A stretch of 64,000 bases of DNA. Source: Ruegeria lacuscaerulensis (GTDB lineage Bacteria > Pseudomonadota > Alphaproteobacteria > Rhodobacterales > Rhodobacteraceae). The notes below the pieces were generated by a model. That model did no database searches. It had not been told where the DNA came from and saw only the letters and a list, made by a program, of their open reading frames with translations. The translations under genes were made by a program, and so were the position numbers. Positions 25,824 to 34,302 of this stretch are shown piece by piece. Position 1 is the first letter of the stretch, and every line of letters starts with the position of its first letter. The stretch spans positions 1 through 64,000 of the forward strand of contig NZ_WQDY01000007.1 in assembly GCF_013033355.1 (NCBI RefSeq), in the 5' to 3' direction.

Positions 25824-26282
25824 CTACCCCTTCACATAGAGCGGTACGCGCTGCGCGAATTCCGCTCCGCTATGGTCTTTGGCAACCAGACGGATGTTCC
25901 AGTTGCCCTTGCCCAGCGACGCGGGCGTTGCATAGGCGATGCCGTCAAAGGTGAAATCGGGAGCGAAATCCTCTTTGACATGCGTGGCCCGACCCACGAC
26001 GGCCTGCAGCTCGGCCACCTGAACCGGCGCACCGGTCTTGTCGATGATATGCAGGATCAGCAATCCGCCGGAAACCTCTGCCCGGATCTCCCAACCCAGA
26101 GCCTGCTGTTCCTGCAGGCGTTCGTTGAACTCCTGACTGGCCACGTAGGAGTTTTTAACCTCAAGCCCCGGAAAGGTCTTCACAGCACTGTAGGCCAGCA
26201 CCAGATTGACGGCGATGATCACGCTGAAGGCCCCAACAAACACGGCCAGCGCGTGTTTTCCGGTGAATTGACGTTCTGCCAT
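25824..26282 (-). CDS. ccoH: cbb3 oxidase assembly protein CcoH (FixH)
   Basis: The 152-residue product has one N-terminal membrane helix (ALAVFVGAFSVIIAVNLVLAY) and a periplasmic FixH-type domain ending in NWNIRLVAKDHSGAEFAQRV. CcoH interacts with CcoN and is required for oxidase stability in relatives. It starts 1 bp after the ccoG stop. Confidence 0.93.
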   Translation of the reverse strand: MAERQFTGKHALAVFVGAFSVIIAVNLVLAYSAVKTFPGLEVKNSYVASQEFNERLQEQQALGWEIRAEVSGGLLILHIIDKTGAPVQVAELQAVVGRATHVKEDFAPDFTFDGIAYATPASLGKGNWNIRLVAKDHSGAEFAQRVPLYVKG

Positions 26283-26283
26283 C

Positions 26284-27711
26284 TTACTGCCCTCGTCCGT
26301 TGAAGGTCGTGTCTTTATAAGCGCGCTCGCCGCTTTGCAGGTCTTCGACCCATATGCGCACAGGCGTCACATCCTCTGCCGCTGGACCAGTCTCTTTACG
26401 CGCAACGATATAGACGCGCTCAAGCTGGGCAGTATCGGCTGTGACATTCACTGTATCAAGATTCGTACCCTCAATCACGATCCGCATGGCCGGATCGCCG
26501 GTCAGCGACAATTTGAACAAGCGATCCTCGCCATGCTTATTGCGCAGCCGCACGTCGTAGGTGTTGCGGATCGTCCCGTCGGACAGGGTCACAAAGGTCG
26601 GGTTCCGCACAGGCGCGACGGTCAGGTCGATTTCCGAGCGGATGAACAACGCGAACAGCAGCGCAAAGCCCACCGCCGACCACATGGCCGTATACATGAT
26701 GGTTCGCGGGCGCAGAATGTGCTTCCAGATGTTCTTGGGCGGCTGACCAGCGCGTTCGCGGGTCTCGTCGCTCAGCGCCATATAATCGATCAGACCGCGC
26801 GGTTTGCCGATCTTGGCCATCATGTCGTCACAGGCGTCAATGCAAAGCGCGCAGGTGATGCATTCCAACTGCTGGCCATCACGGATGTCGATCCCCACCG
26901 GGCAGACATTGACGCAGGCCATACAGTCGATGCAATCGCCAAGCTCGGAATCCGCCGTGCGCTTGCCTTTGCCGCGCGGCTCGCCCCGCCATTCGCGGTA
27001 GCCCACGACCAGAGTATCCTCGTCCATCATTGCGGCCTGAATGCGCGGCCACGGGCAGGCATAGATACAAATCTGTTCGCGCGCGAAGCCGCCAAACAAA
27101 AAGGTGGTGCCGGTCAGAATCAACACGGTCGTATAGGCCACGGGATGCGCATTCCCAGTCACCAGATCGCGCAGCAATGTGGGCGCATCGGCAAAGTAAA
27201 ACACCCATGCCCCGCCGGTCGCGAGACCAATCAGGAGCCAAACCGCCCACTTCGTGACTCGCAGACGCGCCTTGCGCAAATCCATCTTTTCCTGCCGGTG
27301 CAGACGCAGACGCGCGTTGCGGTCGCCTTCGATCCAGCGTTCGACCAGAATGTAGAGGTCGGTCCACACCGTCTGTGGACAGGCATAACCGCACCACACG
27401 CGCCCTAAAGCCGAGGTGAAAAGGAAAAGGCCCAAACCGGCCATGATCAACAGACCGGCCACGAAATAGAACTCGTGCGGCCAGATCTCAATCCAGAAGA
27501 AATAGAACCGGCGGTTTGCCAGATCCAGCAGCACCGCCTGATCCGGCAGGCTGGGGCCACGGTCCCATCTGATCCACGGAGTGACGTAGTAGATCCCCAG
27601 AGTAACCGCGAGGATGATCCATTTCAGATTTCTGAACGGGCCGGATACACGACGGGGGAAAATAGGCTCCCTTGCAGCATATAGGCTGGGGGCGGGGTCG
27701 GAATCGCTCAC
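26284..27711 (-). CDS. ccoG: Cytochrome c oxidase accessory protein CcoG
   Basis: The 475-residue product starts at a GTG (MSDSDPAPSLYAAREP). It has several membrane helices, CGYACPQTVWTDLYI near residue 108, and a cytoplasmic double 4Fe-4S ferredoxin part CIDCMACVNVCPVG plus CITCALCIDACDD near 265-305. The C-terminal third forms the periplasmic Ig-like domain. Work on CcoG in Rhodobacter links it to reduction of Cu(II) for the oxidase. An FNR/FixK-type box lies 63 bp upstream. First gene of ccoGHIS. Confidence 0.96.
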   Translation of the reverse strand: MSDSDPAPSLYAAREPIFPRRVSGPFRNLKWIILAVTLGIYYVTPWIRWDRGPSLPDQAVLLDLANRRFYFFWIEIWPHEFYFVAGLLIMAGLGLFLFTSALGRVWCGYACPQTVWTDLYILVERWIEGDRNARLRLHRQEKMDLRKARLRVTKWAVWLLIGLATGGAWVFYFADAPTLLRDLVTGNAHPVAYTTVLILTGTTFLFGGFAREQICIYACPWPRIQAAMMDEDTLVVGYREWRGEPRGKGKRTADSELGDCIDCMACVNVCPVGIDIRDGQQLECITCALCIDACDDMMAKIGKPRGLIDYMALSDETRERAGQPPKNIWKHILRPRTIMYTAMWSAVGFALLFALFIRSEIDLTVAPVRNPTFVTLSDGTIRNTYDVRLRNKHGEDRLFKLSLTGDPAMRIVIEGTNLDTVNVTADTAQLERVYIVARKETGPAAEDVTPVRIWVEDLQSGERAYKDTTFNGRGQ

Positions 27712-27773
27712 GAGCTGGCTCCAGATTTGGCTTTATTTTTTGTGTCTTGTCCCAGATCACACAGATAAGCTCT

Positions 27774-27787
27774 TTGACATGGGTCAA
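27774..27787 (-). promoter_or_regulatory. FNR/FixK-type box upstream of ccoGHIS
   Basis: TTGAC-ATGG-GTCAA is a perfect 5-4-5 palindrome of the FixK-like form of the FNR site. Its centre lies about 70 bp upstream of the ccoG start. A class II promoter with the box at -41.5 would start transcription about 28 nt before the gene. Confidence 0.75.
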
Positions 27788-27812
27788 AAGCGCATCGTGC
27801 AGACACCTTTTG

Positions 27813-28688
27813 TCACATGCGACCGGATTGCCGCCGCAGCCAGGACACGAAGGTTCTGACGGCCGGACGCATAGAGTTTTCAGTGGTTACAATATGATAT
27901 CCGCTGTTGCCCGGCTGGCAGAACAGTTCGACCAGCCGTCCGTCGGCGATATCGGATTCGACAAAATGCCGCGCCGTCACCGTGACGCCCTGACCCGCGC
28001 GGAGCCCGTCAAGCAGCAGGTTTCCGGGCAATGCAATTCGCCCGGCACGGGGGCCGTGCTCTACTCCTTGTCCAGCAAGCCATGTCGTTGCTTCAGTGGT
28101 CCCGAACTCTTCCAGCCAAGGCAGCTGACTTAACTCGGCAGCAGTCCAGTCCGTCTTGTCCCCCAGCAATGAGGGTGCGGCCACTATGGTAATCGGGCTT
28201 GGCAGTAAAAGCTCGGATGTCACTCCGGGCCAACCTCCCGCTCCATAACGAAGAGCCACATCCACCCCGCCGGGCCCGAGAGTCACAAGCTTTGGGGTAG
28301 GGTCCAACGCTAAATCAATATCCGGATGTTCCGCCTGAAAAGCCGGCAGCCTTGGCATCAGCCACGATGCAGCGAAAGACGGGGTTAGAGAAACATGAAC
28401 CGGTCGATCAAGGCCCGATTGCACCAGATCGGTCACTGCCGCGCCAATTGCACGAAACCCAAGGTGTAAAGCTTGGGCCAGGTGCTCACCCTCGGGAGTT
28501 AGAACCATTGACTTGCCCGACCGGTCCAGAAGGCTGGTACCTAAGTGCTTTTCCAACGCCCGCAGCTGCTGGCTGATTGCAGCGTGGCTGACATTCAACA
28601 TCGAACCCGCCTGCACGACATTGCCCGTTTCCGCAAAGGCAGAAAAAGCCCTGAGCGCCGCAAGGGGCGGCATCTTCATCCAATCCAT
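27813..28688 (-). CDS. LysR-family regulator, GcvA-like
   Basis: The 291-residue product has an N-terminal winged HTH (PPLAALRAFSAFAETGNVVQ, then SHAAISQQLRALEKHLG) and a C-terminal LysR substrate domain with a Pro/Gly-rich core typical of the GcvA/AmpR subgroup. Length is standard. It separates ccoGHIS from ccoNOQP, but nothing shows it controls either. The obvious target is the small gene that starts 100 bp away in the opposite direction. The effector is unknown. Confidence 0.9.
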   Translation of the reverse strand: MDWMKMPPLAALRAFSAFAETGNVVQAGSMLNVSHAAISQQLRALEKHLGTSLLDRSGKSMVLTPEGEHLAQALHLGFRAIGAAVTDLVQSGLDRPVHVSLTPSFAASWLMPRLPAFQAEHPDIDLALDPTPKLVTLGPGGVDVALRYGAGGWPGVTSELLLPSPITIVAAPSLLGDKTDWTAAELSQLPWLEEFGTTEATTWLAGQGVEHGPRAGRIALPGNLLLDGLRAGQGVTVTARHFVESDIADGRLVELFCQPGNSGYHIVTTENSMRPAVRTFVSWLRRQSGRM

Positions 28689-28787
28689 CTGTAAGCCTTA
28701 CTTACACACTGACAAGGTAATTGATTCGCATTTTAGGGCCCACAGGGCAATCCTCAAATAAGCTACAAACAGCAAAGGAGTGCAAAA

Positions 28788-28955
28788 ATGCTTTCGATCC
28801 TAGCGCGCAGTTTCATGACCGCGACCCAAAGCGTGGACCGCAATCAGCAAGAAAAGCAACACCGTCAGAATTGGCTGCCGGACGCGCATTGGTGGAAACA
28901 AAAAAGCGATGCGCGCGAAAAGGTGAGTCTGGACCACACCTTTTTTCGTCTGTAG
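28788..28955 (+). CDS. Small 55-residue protein divergent from the LysR gene
   Basis: An ATG at 28788 is preceded by a near-ideal AAAGGAG at 7-nt spacing and opens 55 codons to a TAG. The product begins MLSILARSFMTATQSVDRNQ and ends KVSLDHTFFRL. It is Gln-, Trp- and charge-rich (WLPDAHWWKQK in the middle) with no membrane helix or signal peptide. I do not recognise a family. Its start is 99 bp from the LysR start, a typical layout for a LysR-controlled target. Confidence 0.6.
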   Translation: MLSILARSFMTATQSVDRNQQEKQHRQNWLPDAHWWKQKSDAREKVSLDHTFFRL

Positions 28956-28961
28956 TCTAAA

Positions 28962-29040
28962 AAGTCAGCACCGGCTGTTCTGGAAACGCGCGAACAGATG
29001 GAACAGCCGGTGCTTCAACCTTCGGACGGCGAACCGTCCG
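28962..29040 (-). terminator. Tandem hairpins terminating ccoNOQP
   Basis: After ccoP the minus-strand RNA first forms CGGACGG-UUCG-CCGTCCG (29023-29040), a very stable UUCG hairpin. It then forms a 13-bp perfect stem (29001-29013 with 28968-28980) followed a few bases later by TTTTT. The second is a conventional terminator. The first may protect the 3' end or back it up. Confidence 0.75.
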
Positions 29041-29057
29041 GAGGTATTCTTTTCGCC

Positions 29058-29921
29058 TTACTGACCGCCACCCAGCTGGTGGACATAAGCGGTCACGGCG
29101 CGGATCTGCGCCTGAGTCAGGCGGTTTTCCCACGGAGGCATAACGCCGAAGCGGCTGTAGGTGACCGTCTCGGTCAAAGCCTCTTCACTGCCACCGTACA
29201 ACCAGATCGCGTCGGTCAGGTTCGGCGCGCCCTGGAAGACATCGCCTTTGCCGTCTTCGCCGTGGCAGGCTGCGCAATTGTCTTCGAAGACAACCTTACC
29301 GGCTTCAGCCGCTGCGTCATCCGACTGGGCGTTGGTCAGGGACATCACGTACTGAACGACCTGAGTGATCTCATCCTTTTCAAGAAGCTCGCCAAAGGCC
29401 GGCATCTCGGAATAGCGCGCATCGTCGCTTTCTTCATTCCGGATACCATAGGCAACGGTATATTCGATATCCTCAAGCGAACCGCCCCAAAGCCAGGCGT
29501 CATCCAGAAGGTTCGGGAAGCCGGTGGCCCCCTGCGCGCCCGAGCCGTGGCACTGCGCACACCAGGTGCGGAATACGGCACCACCCGAGTTCACAGCGTA
29601 TTGCTGCAATTCGGCGTCCGCCGAGATTTCCTCAAGCGGCGTTTCCACCAGCCGCGCATTCCAAGGCGCGTTGGCTTCTTCGAAGGACACGATATCCTGC
29701 TGCACTTCCCCGCGCGAGGACCAGCCAACAACACCAGCGGTTGCCGATTGAACCAGCGGCCATGCCGGATACATGATGGTGTAGATCACGCCCCAGAAGA
29801 TACAGGCGTAAAAAGTCCACAGCCACCAGCGAGGCATCGGATTGTCGAATTCTTCGATACCGTCCCAGCTGTGACCCGTGGTATTCGGATCTCCCGGCTG
29901 TTTATCAGGTGTCTTGCTCAT
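29058..29921 (-). CDS. ccoP: cbb3 oxidase diheme subunit CcoP
   Basis: Started at MSKTPDKQPGDPNTTGHSWD (GGAGG 7 nt upstream) the product has 287 residues. One membrane helix (WWLWTFYACIFWGVIYTIMY) is followed by two cytochrome c domains with CAQCHG near residue 122 and CAACHG near 215. CcoP passes electrons from soluble or membrane cytochrome c to CcoO and CcoN. It overlaps ccoQ by 4 bp (ATGA) and is followed by strong terminators. Confidence 0.96.
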   Translation of the reverse strand: MSKTPDKQPGDPNTTGHSWDGIEEFDNPMPRWWLWTFYACIFWGVIYTIMYPAWPLVQSATAGVVGWSSRGEVQQDIVSFEEANAPWNARLVETPLEEISADAELQQYAVNSGGAVFRTWCAQCHGSGAQGATGFPNLLDDAWLWGGSLEDIEYTVAYGIRNEESDDARYSEMPAFGELLEKDEITQVVQYVMSLTNAQSDDAAAEAGKVVFEDNCAACHGEDGKGDVFQGAPNLTDAIWLYGGSEEALTETVTYSRFGVMPPWENRLTQAQIRAVTAYVHQLGGGQ

Positions 29922-30103
29922 GGCCGCGCCTCCTTGGATTCGGCGGGTTTGTCTTGATGCCGGAAGGGGATGTTGGCGGTGTCGTTGTATTCCTTGCTGG
30001 AACCGGGGCGGAAAACCCACACCACGATGCCAATGAAGAAAGTGAACAACAGCAGCAGCATCCAGCTATCCGCGAACTGTCTGAGGAGTGTGTATTCTTC
30101 CAT
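29918..30103 (-). CDS. ccoQ: cbb3 oxidase small subunit CcoQ
   Basis: The 61-residue product starts MEEYTLLRQFADSWMLLLLF, has a single membrane helix and ends in a charged tail. A longer upstream frame has no family support. CcoQ stabilises the oxidase and in Rhodobacter has been tied to signalling of oxidase activity. It sits 10 bp after ccoO and overlaps ccoP by 4 bp. Confidence 0.93.
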   Translation of the reverse strand: MEEYTLLRQFADSWMLLLLFTFFIGIVVWVFRPGSSKEYNDTANIPFRHQDKPAESKEARP

Positions 30104-30113
30104 AACGCCCTCC

Positions 30114-30842
30114 TTAGCGGCTTGCGTCCGGGGTGAAGGTCGAGAAATCGACCAGCGTGCCCAGCATCTGAAGATAAGCCACCAACGCATCCGCTTCGGT
30201 CAGTTCTGGCTGACCGTCGAAGTTGCGCACGCTGACCTTGTCGCCATAGCGCTCAAGCAGCCCGTCATAGTCGCTGTCGGGATCGGCCTGCGCGCGGAAG
30301 TCAGCCTCGGCATTGGCCAGCATGTCTTCGGTGTAAGGCGTGCCGACAACCGCGTTCGCCTGCATGATGTCACCGATATACTTGCCGTCCAGCTTGCGGT
30401 TTTCGAGGAAGCCGTATTTCGGCATCACCGATTCTGGCACAACCGACTGCGGATCACGCAGGTGGTCCACATGCCACTGGTCCGAATAGCGGCCTCCCAC
30501 ACGGGCCAGATCAGGACCGGTCCGCTTGGAACCCCACTGGAACGGGTGATCATACATCGATTCAGCCGCCAATGAGTAGTGGCCATAGCGTTCGACCTCG
30601 TCCCGCATGGGGCGGATCATCTGGCTGTGGCAGACATAGCAGCCTTCGCGAATGTAGATTTCACGCCCTGCCATTTCGAGAGGGGTGTAAGGGCGCATGC
30701 CCTCCACCTTCTCGATGGTGTTCTCAAGATAGAACAGCGGGGTGATCTGCACGATGCCACCGATGGTCACGACCAAAAAGCTGAATACCAGCAGGAGGGT
30801 CGCGTTGGTCTCGAGGATCTTATGTTTGTCGAGAATTGCCAT
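30114..30842 (-). CDS. ccoO: cbb3 oxidase monoheme subunit CcoO
   Basis: The 242-residue product has an N-terminal membrane anchor ([20 protein letters not shown]) and one c-type heme site [11 protein letters not shown] near residue 69. The axial methionine is probably in a segment such as [11 protein letters not shown] near residue 137. CcoO relays electrons from CcoP to CcoN. It lies 14 bp downstream of ccoN. Confidence 0.96.
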   Translation of the reverse strand: MAILDKHKILETNATLLLVFSFLVVTIGGIVQITPLFYLENTIEKVEGMRPYTPLEMAGREIYIREGCYVCHSQMIRPMRDEVERYGHYSLAAESMYDHPFQWGSKRTGPDLARVGGRYSDQWHVDHLRDPQSVVPESVMPKYGFLENRKLDGKYIGDIMQANAVVGTPYTEDMLANAEADFRAQADPDSDYDGLLERYGDKVSVRNFDGQPELTEADALVAYLQMLGTLVDFSTFTPDASR

Positions 30843-30856
30843 TGCTCCGGCCCTCC

Positions 30857-32464
30857 TTATTCAGCCGGGACCGCGACGGACAGGCTGGCCTCTTTGGCCG
30901 GCGCTTTCCGCACAGTCATCCACAGGTTGTAGCACATGATCACGGCACCAGCGACGAACATCACGCCACCCAGAGCACGCACCACATACATCGGGAACTT
31001 AGCGGCCACGGTGTCAGCGAACGAGTTCACCAGGAAGCCGTTGGCATCCACTTCGCGCCACATCAGACCTTCCATGATACCAGTGACCCACATCGACGCG
31101 GCGTACAGAACGATGCCGATCGTGGCGAGCCAGAAGTGCCAGCTGACCATCTGCAGTGAATACAGACGCTCGCGCTTCCACAGGACGGGAACCAGGAAGT
31201 ACAGCGCACCAAAGGTGATCATGCCGTTCCAGCCCAGCGCGCCCGAGTGCACGTGACCAATGGTCCAGTCCGTGTAGTGAGACAGCGAGTTCACAGCGCG
31301 GATCGACATCATCGGACCCTCAAATGTGGACATGCCGTAGAAGCCGACCGAGATTACCATCATACGGATCACTGGATCGGTGCGCAGCTTGTCCCATGCG
31401 CCCGACAGGGTCATCAGACCGTTGATCATACCACCCCAGGACGGCATCCACAGCACGACCGAGAACACCATGCCCAGCGTCGAAGCCCAATCCGGCAGCG
31501 CGGTATAGTGCAGGTGGTGCGGACCGGCCCAGATATACAGGAAGATCAGTGCCCAGAAGTGGATGATCGACAGCTTGTAGCTGAAAACCGGACGCTCAGC
31601 CTGTTTCGGGATGAAGTAATACATCATGCCCAGGAAACCTGCAGTCAGGAAGAAGCCCACAGCGTTGTGACCGTACCACCACTGGATCATGGCGTCTTGC
31701 ACGCCCGACCAGACGATGACCGATTTCGAACCCCAGATGCTGACCGGGATGGTGATGTTGTTCACCACGTGCAGCATTGCAACGGTCACGATAAAGGCCA
31801 GGTAGAACCAGTTGGCCACGTAGATATGCCGCTCTTTCCGCTTGATCACGGTGCCCAGATACACGGCCAGATAGGCGACCCAGACGATGGTCAGCCACAG
31901 GTCAACATACCATTCGGGTTCGGCATATTCTTTGGATTGCGTGCCACCCAGAACATAGCCGGTTGCAGCCAGAACGATGAACAGCTGATAGCCCCAGAAC
32001 ACGAACCACGCCAGATTGCCCCCCCACAAGCGCGCGGCGCTGGTGCGTTGCACCACGTAGAATGAGGTCGCAATCAGTGCGTTACCACCAAATGCAAAAA
32101 TCACAGCCGAGGTGTGCAGCGGACGCAAACGGCCAAAGTTCAGATAACCCTGCGCCCATTCAAAGTTCAGCGCCGGAAAGGCCAACTGGAACGCGATAAA
32201 GGTTCCTGCGACGAAACCGATCACCCCCCAAAAGGCGGTTGCGATCACGCCATAGCGGATGACCCCATCCATGTACTCACCGGAATGATCCACGAAAGTC
32301 TCTGGCTCATCCGTGTTTCTCAGCGTCCAGATGAACAAACCACCGGCGATCAACATCACCAGAATTGCATGCACCTGATACGCCAAATCGCGTGCATAAT
32401 TGGTTGCGATCGCGGCGAATACCGCAATCACACCAAGCACGATCAGCTTGATATAATTTGACAT
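30857..32464 (-). CDS. ccoN: cbb3 oxidase catalytic subunit CcoN
   Basis: Started at [20 protein letters not shown] the product has 535 residues; AAGGGA 6 nt upstream supports this over longer frames. It is a 12-TM heme-copper oxidase. Heme and copper ligands are visible in [29 protein letters not shown] (CuB His), GPHHLHYT and [14 protein letters not shown]. It reduces O2 with high affinity and pumps protons. An FNR box lies 94 bp upstream, shared with the divergent usp gene. Confidence 0.97.
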   Translation of the reverse strand: MSNYIKLIVLGVIAVFAAIATNYARDLAYQVHAILVMLIAGGLFIWTLRNTDEPETFVDHSGEYMDGVIRYGVIATAFWGVIGFVAGTFIAFQLAFPALNFEWAQGYLNFGRLRPLHTSAVIFAFGGNALIATSFYVVQRTSAARLWGGNLAWFVFWGYQLFIVLAATGYVLGGTQSKEYAEPEWYVDLWLTIVWVAYLAVYLGTVIKRKERHIYVANWFYLAFIVTVAMLHVVNNITIPVSIWGSKSVIVWSGVQDAMIQWWYGHNAVGFFLTAGFLGMMYYFIPKQAERPVFSYKLSIIHFWALIFLYIWAGPHHLHYTALPDWASTLGMVFSVVLWMPSWGGMINGLMTLSGAWDKLRTDPVIRMMVISVGFYGMSTFEGPMMSIRAVNSLSHYTDWTIGHVHSGALGWNGMITFGALYFLVPVLWKRERLYSLQMVSWHFWLATIGIVLYAASMWVTGIMEGLMWREVDANGFLVNSFADTVAAKFPMYVVRALGGVMFVAGAVIMCYNLWMTVRKAPAKEASLSVAVPAE

Positions 32465-32557
32465 ATTGCGTCCCTTTGCCATGCCCCGCGCGATTCTTTG
32501 GTGTCGCGAGACCCATTTGACTGGCAGCTGTTTTCTACGACAGCTGCTCAAATTGCT

Positions 32558-32571
32558 TTGATCTGTGTCAA
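32558..32571. promoter_or_regulatory. FNR box between ccoN and usp
   Basis: TTGAT-CTGT-GTCAA matches the FNR consensus TTGATNNNNATCAA with one mismatch. For ccoN a -10-like TAGAAA on the minus strand (32532-32537) places the box near -40, right for class II activation. An 8-bp perfect inverted repeat, GCAGCTGT/ACAGCTGC (32524-32531, 32540-32547), flanks that -10. The same box could also serve the divergent usp gene. Confidence 0.8.
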
Positions 32572-32657
32572 GACAGAGCTCCGCATACTATGACAATGCT
32601 GAGGAAACGAATGGGCTGGAACGTCGCAGGGAACCGGCCCGTAAGCACGAGGTCAAC

Positions 32658-33497
32658 ATGGCTTACAAATCTCTCCTCACTGTTATGACAGAAACCACGC
32701 AATCTGACTCGGCACTTGCACAGGTCGTGGCGCTGGCGGGGGCTCAGGACGCGCATGCTGAAGCACTGTGTCTTGGCGTCGACCGCAGCCAGACAGGGTA
32801 TTATTATGCGGGCGCTAACGCTTTGATTCTTCAAGAAACCCTAAACCGAGCCAATGCTGAAGCCGAAGAGATTCTGGCATTCGCAAAAGACTTCTTTACC
32901 AAGTCAGGAGTGCGATGGTCTGCCGAATCCGGTGTTGCGCAAATCGCCGATTTGGGGCGACATGTTGCGCATCGCGCCCGGTTTTCCGACCTTGTCGTTT
33001 TGCCGCAGCCCTACGGTGAAAACCGCGGCGTCGAAGCGGAACCCATTGTCGAAGCCGCGATGTTCGAAGGGCACACCCCTGTGTTAATTGTTCCGGACTC
33101 GGCTAAAATCTTCAGCAAGCCCGGCACCATTTTGATCGGCTGGAATGAAAGTGTCGAGGCCATGCGCGCCATTCGCCGGGCTTTGCCTTTCCTTATTGCG
33201 GCAACCCAAGTGCGTATCGTTGTAATTGACCCGCCTCGGCATGGCCCGGATCGTTCGGACCCCGGCGGGATGCTGTCACAGATGCTATCGCGCCATGGGG
33301 TCAAGTGTGAAATCGATGTTCTCAGCAAAACCATGCCACGGGTATCAGATATCCTGAACCGTCACGCTGTGGATACTCAGGCTGACATGATCGTCATGGG
33401 GGCTTACGGCCACTCGCGCTTCCGCGAAGCCATTCTTGGCGGCGCAACTCGCAACATGTTGGAACAATCCTCGGTTCCGGTCTTTCTGGCGCACTGA
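32658..33497 (+). CDS. Universal stress protein, tandem UspA domains
   Basis: From MAYKSLLTVMTETTQSDSAL the product has 279 residues, enough for two Usp domains. GAGG is 6 nt upstream. The second domain ends with the nucleotide-site pattern GAYGHSRFREAILGGATRNML near residue 253. The first shows no such motif and is probably structural. Genes of this type are often FNR-controlled beside cco clusters, and the FNR box 87 bp upstream fits. Its stop is 6 bp from the converging fnrL stop. Confidence 0.88.
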   Translation: MAYKSLLTVMTETTQSDSALAQVVALAGAQDAHAEALCLGVDRSQTGYYYAGANALILQETLNRANAEAEEILAFAKDFFTKSGVRWSAESGVAQIADLGRHVAHRARFSDLVVLPQPYGENRGVEAEPIVEAAMFEGHTPVLIVPDSAKIFSKPGTILIGWNESVEAMRAIRRALPFLIAATQVRIVVIDPPRHGPDRSDPGGMLSQMLSRHGVKCEIDVLSKTMPRVSDILNRHAVDTQADMIVMGAYGHSRFREAILGGATRNMLEQSSVPVFLAH

Positions 33498-33503
33498 AAG
33501 GCC

Positions 33504-34241
33504 TCAGACCAGAAAGCCACCATCCGAGTCGTCACCCGCCTCTTCCATAAGGCGGCCCATATCGGGGATCGTCACGTGGCGCTTGCCTTCCAACAGGATG
33601 ACCTCATCTTTTTTGAGCGCCGAGATCTGACGGCTGACCGTTTCCAGCGTCAGGCCAAGGTAATCGGCCATCGCCTCGCGGGTCAGCGGCAGGTCGAAGA
33701 CGATGGCCCCCCCTTTTTGGTTGATTGAGGCATCGCGGCGCGCGATGATCGACAGCAGGCTCGCGATCTTCTCGCGCGCGGTCTTGCGCCCCAGCACCAG
33801 CATCCATTCGCGGGCCGCGTCCAGTTCGTCAAGCGTCATCTGCAGCAACCGATGCGCGATGTGCGGCGTGGTGTTCATCAGTTCTTCGAAAGGCTTTTTC
33901 CGGAAGCAACACATGACAACATCTGTGGTCGCCTGCACATCGTAAGGCGCCGATTCGCGCCCCGGGCGCCCGACGAAATCGCTTGGCAGCAACAGTCCGA
34001 CCATCTGAGTGCGCCCGTCTTCCATCGTCTGCGTCAAAGACGCAATCCCCGACACGACCGAGCCAACAAAATTCATCTGATCGCCGGACCATATGACAGT
34101 CTGACCGGCCTCGAAACTGCGATAATACTTAATGCTTTCAAGCTCTTCCAGCTCATCAGCATCGCAATGGGCACAAACGGCCCGATGTCGGATCGGGCAG
34201 TCTGCACAGTTCGTATGGTCGATCTTGAATGTGGGTGTCAT
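33504..34241 (-). CDS. fnrL: Oxygen-sensing transcription regulator FnrL
   Basis: Started at MTPTFKIDHTNCADCPIRHR the product has 245 residues. A GTG start 12 bp upstream is less likely because GGAA is well placed for the ATG. The Fe-S cysteines are visible (CADC...C..C near residues 12-26, and VVMCCF near 115). The C-terminal HTH is TREAMADYLGLTLETVSRQI. It is a CRP/FNR-type activator of micro-aerobic genes. A perfect FNR box 12 bp upstream suggests autoregulation, probably repression because it overlaps the expected promoter. Confidence 0.95.
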   Translation of the reverse strand: MTPTFKIDHTNCADCPIRHRAVCAHCDADELEELESIKYYRSFEAGQTVIWSGDQMNFVGSVVSGIASLTQTMEDGRTQMVGLLLPSDFVGRPGRESAPYDVQATTDVVMCCFRKKPFEELMNTTPHIAHRLLQMTLDELDAAREWMLVLGRKTAREKIASLLSIIARRDASINQKGGAIVFDLPLTREAMADYLGLTLETVSRQISALKKDEVILLEGKRHVTIPDMGRLMEEAGDDSDGGFLV

Positions 34242-34253
34242 GCGCGCTTCCAC

Positions 34254-34267
34254 TTGATCTCTATCAA
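34254..34267. promoter_or_regulatory. Perfect FNR box between fnrL and hemN
   Basis: TTGAT-CTCT-ATCAA matches the FNR consensus exactly. Measured from its centre, -41.5 positioning toward hemN puts the transcript start at about 34302, next to the first good hemN ATG (34303). Toward fnrL the box is too close to the start codon for activation, so repression is more plausible. Confidence 0.9.
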
Positions 34268-34302
34268 AGCATCTGTTCGTGGCGTCCTCTAACCGTACCG
34301 TT

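Noticed and set aside
23913-26303. 796-codon plus-strand frame opposite ccoI and ccoH
   Set aside because: Arg/Gln/His-rich composition typical of an antisense frame; CcoI and CcoH are unambiguous.
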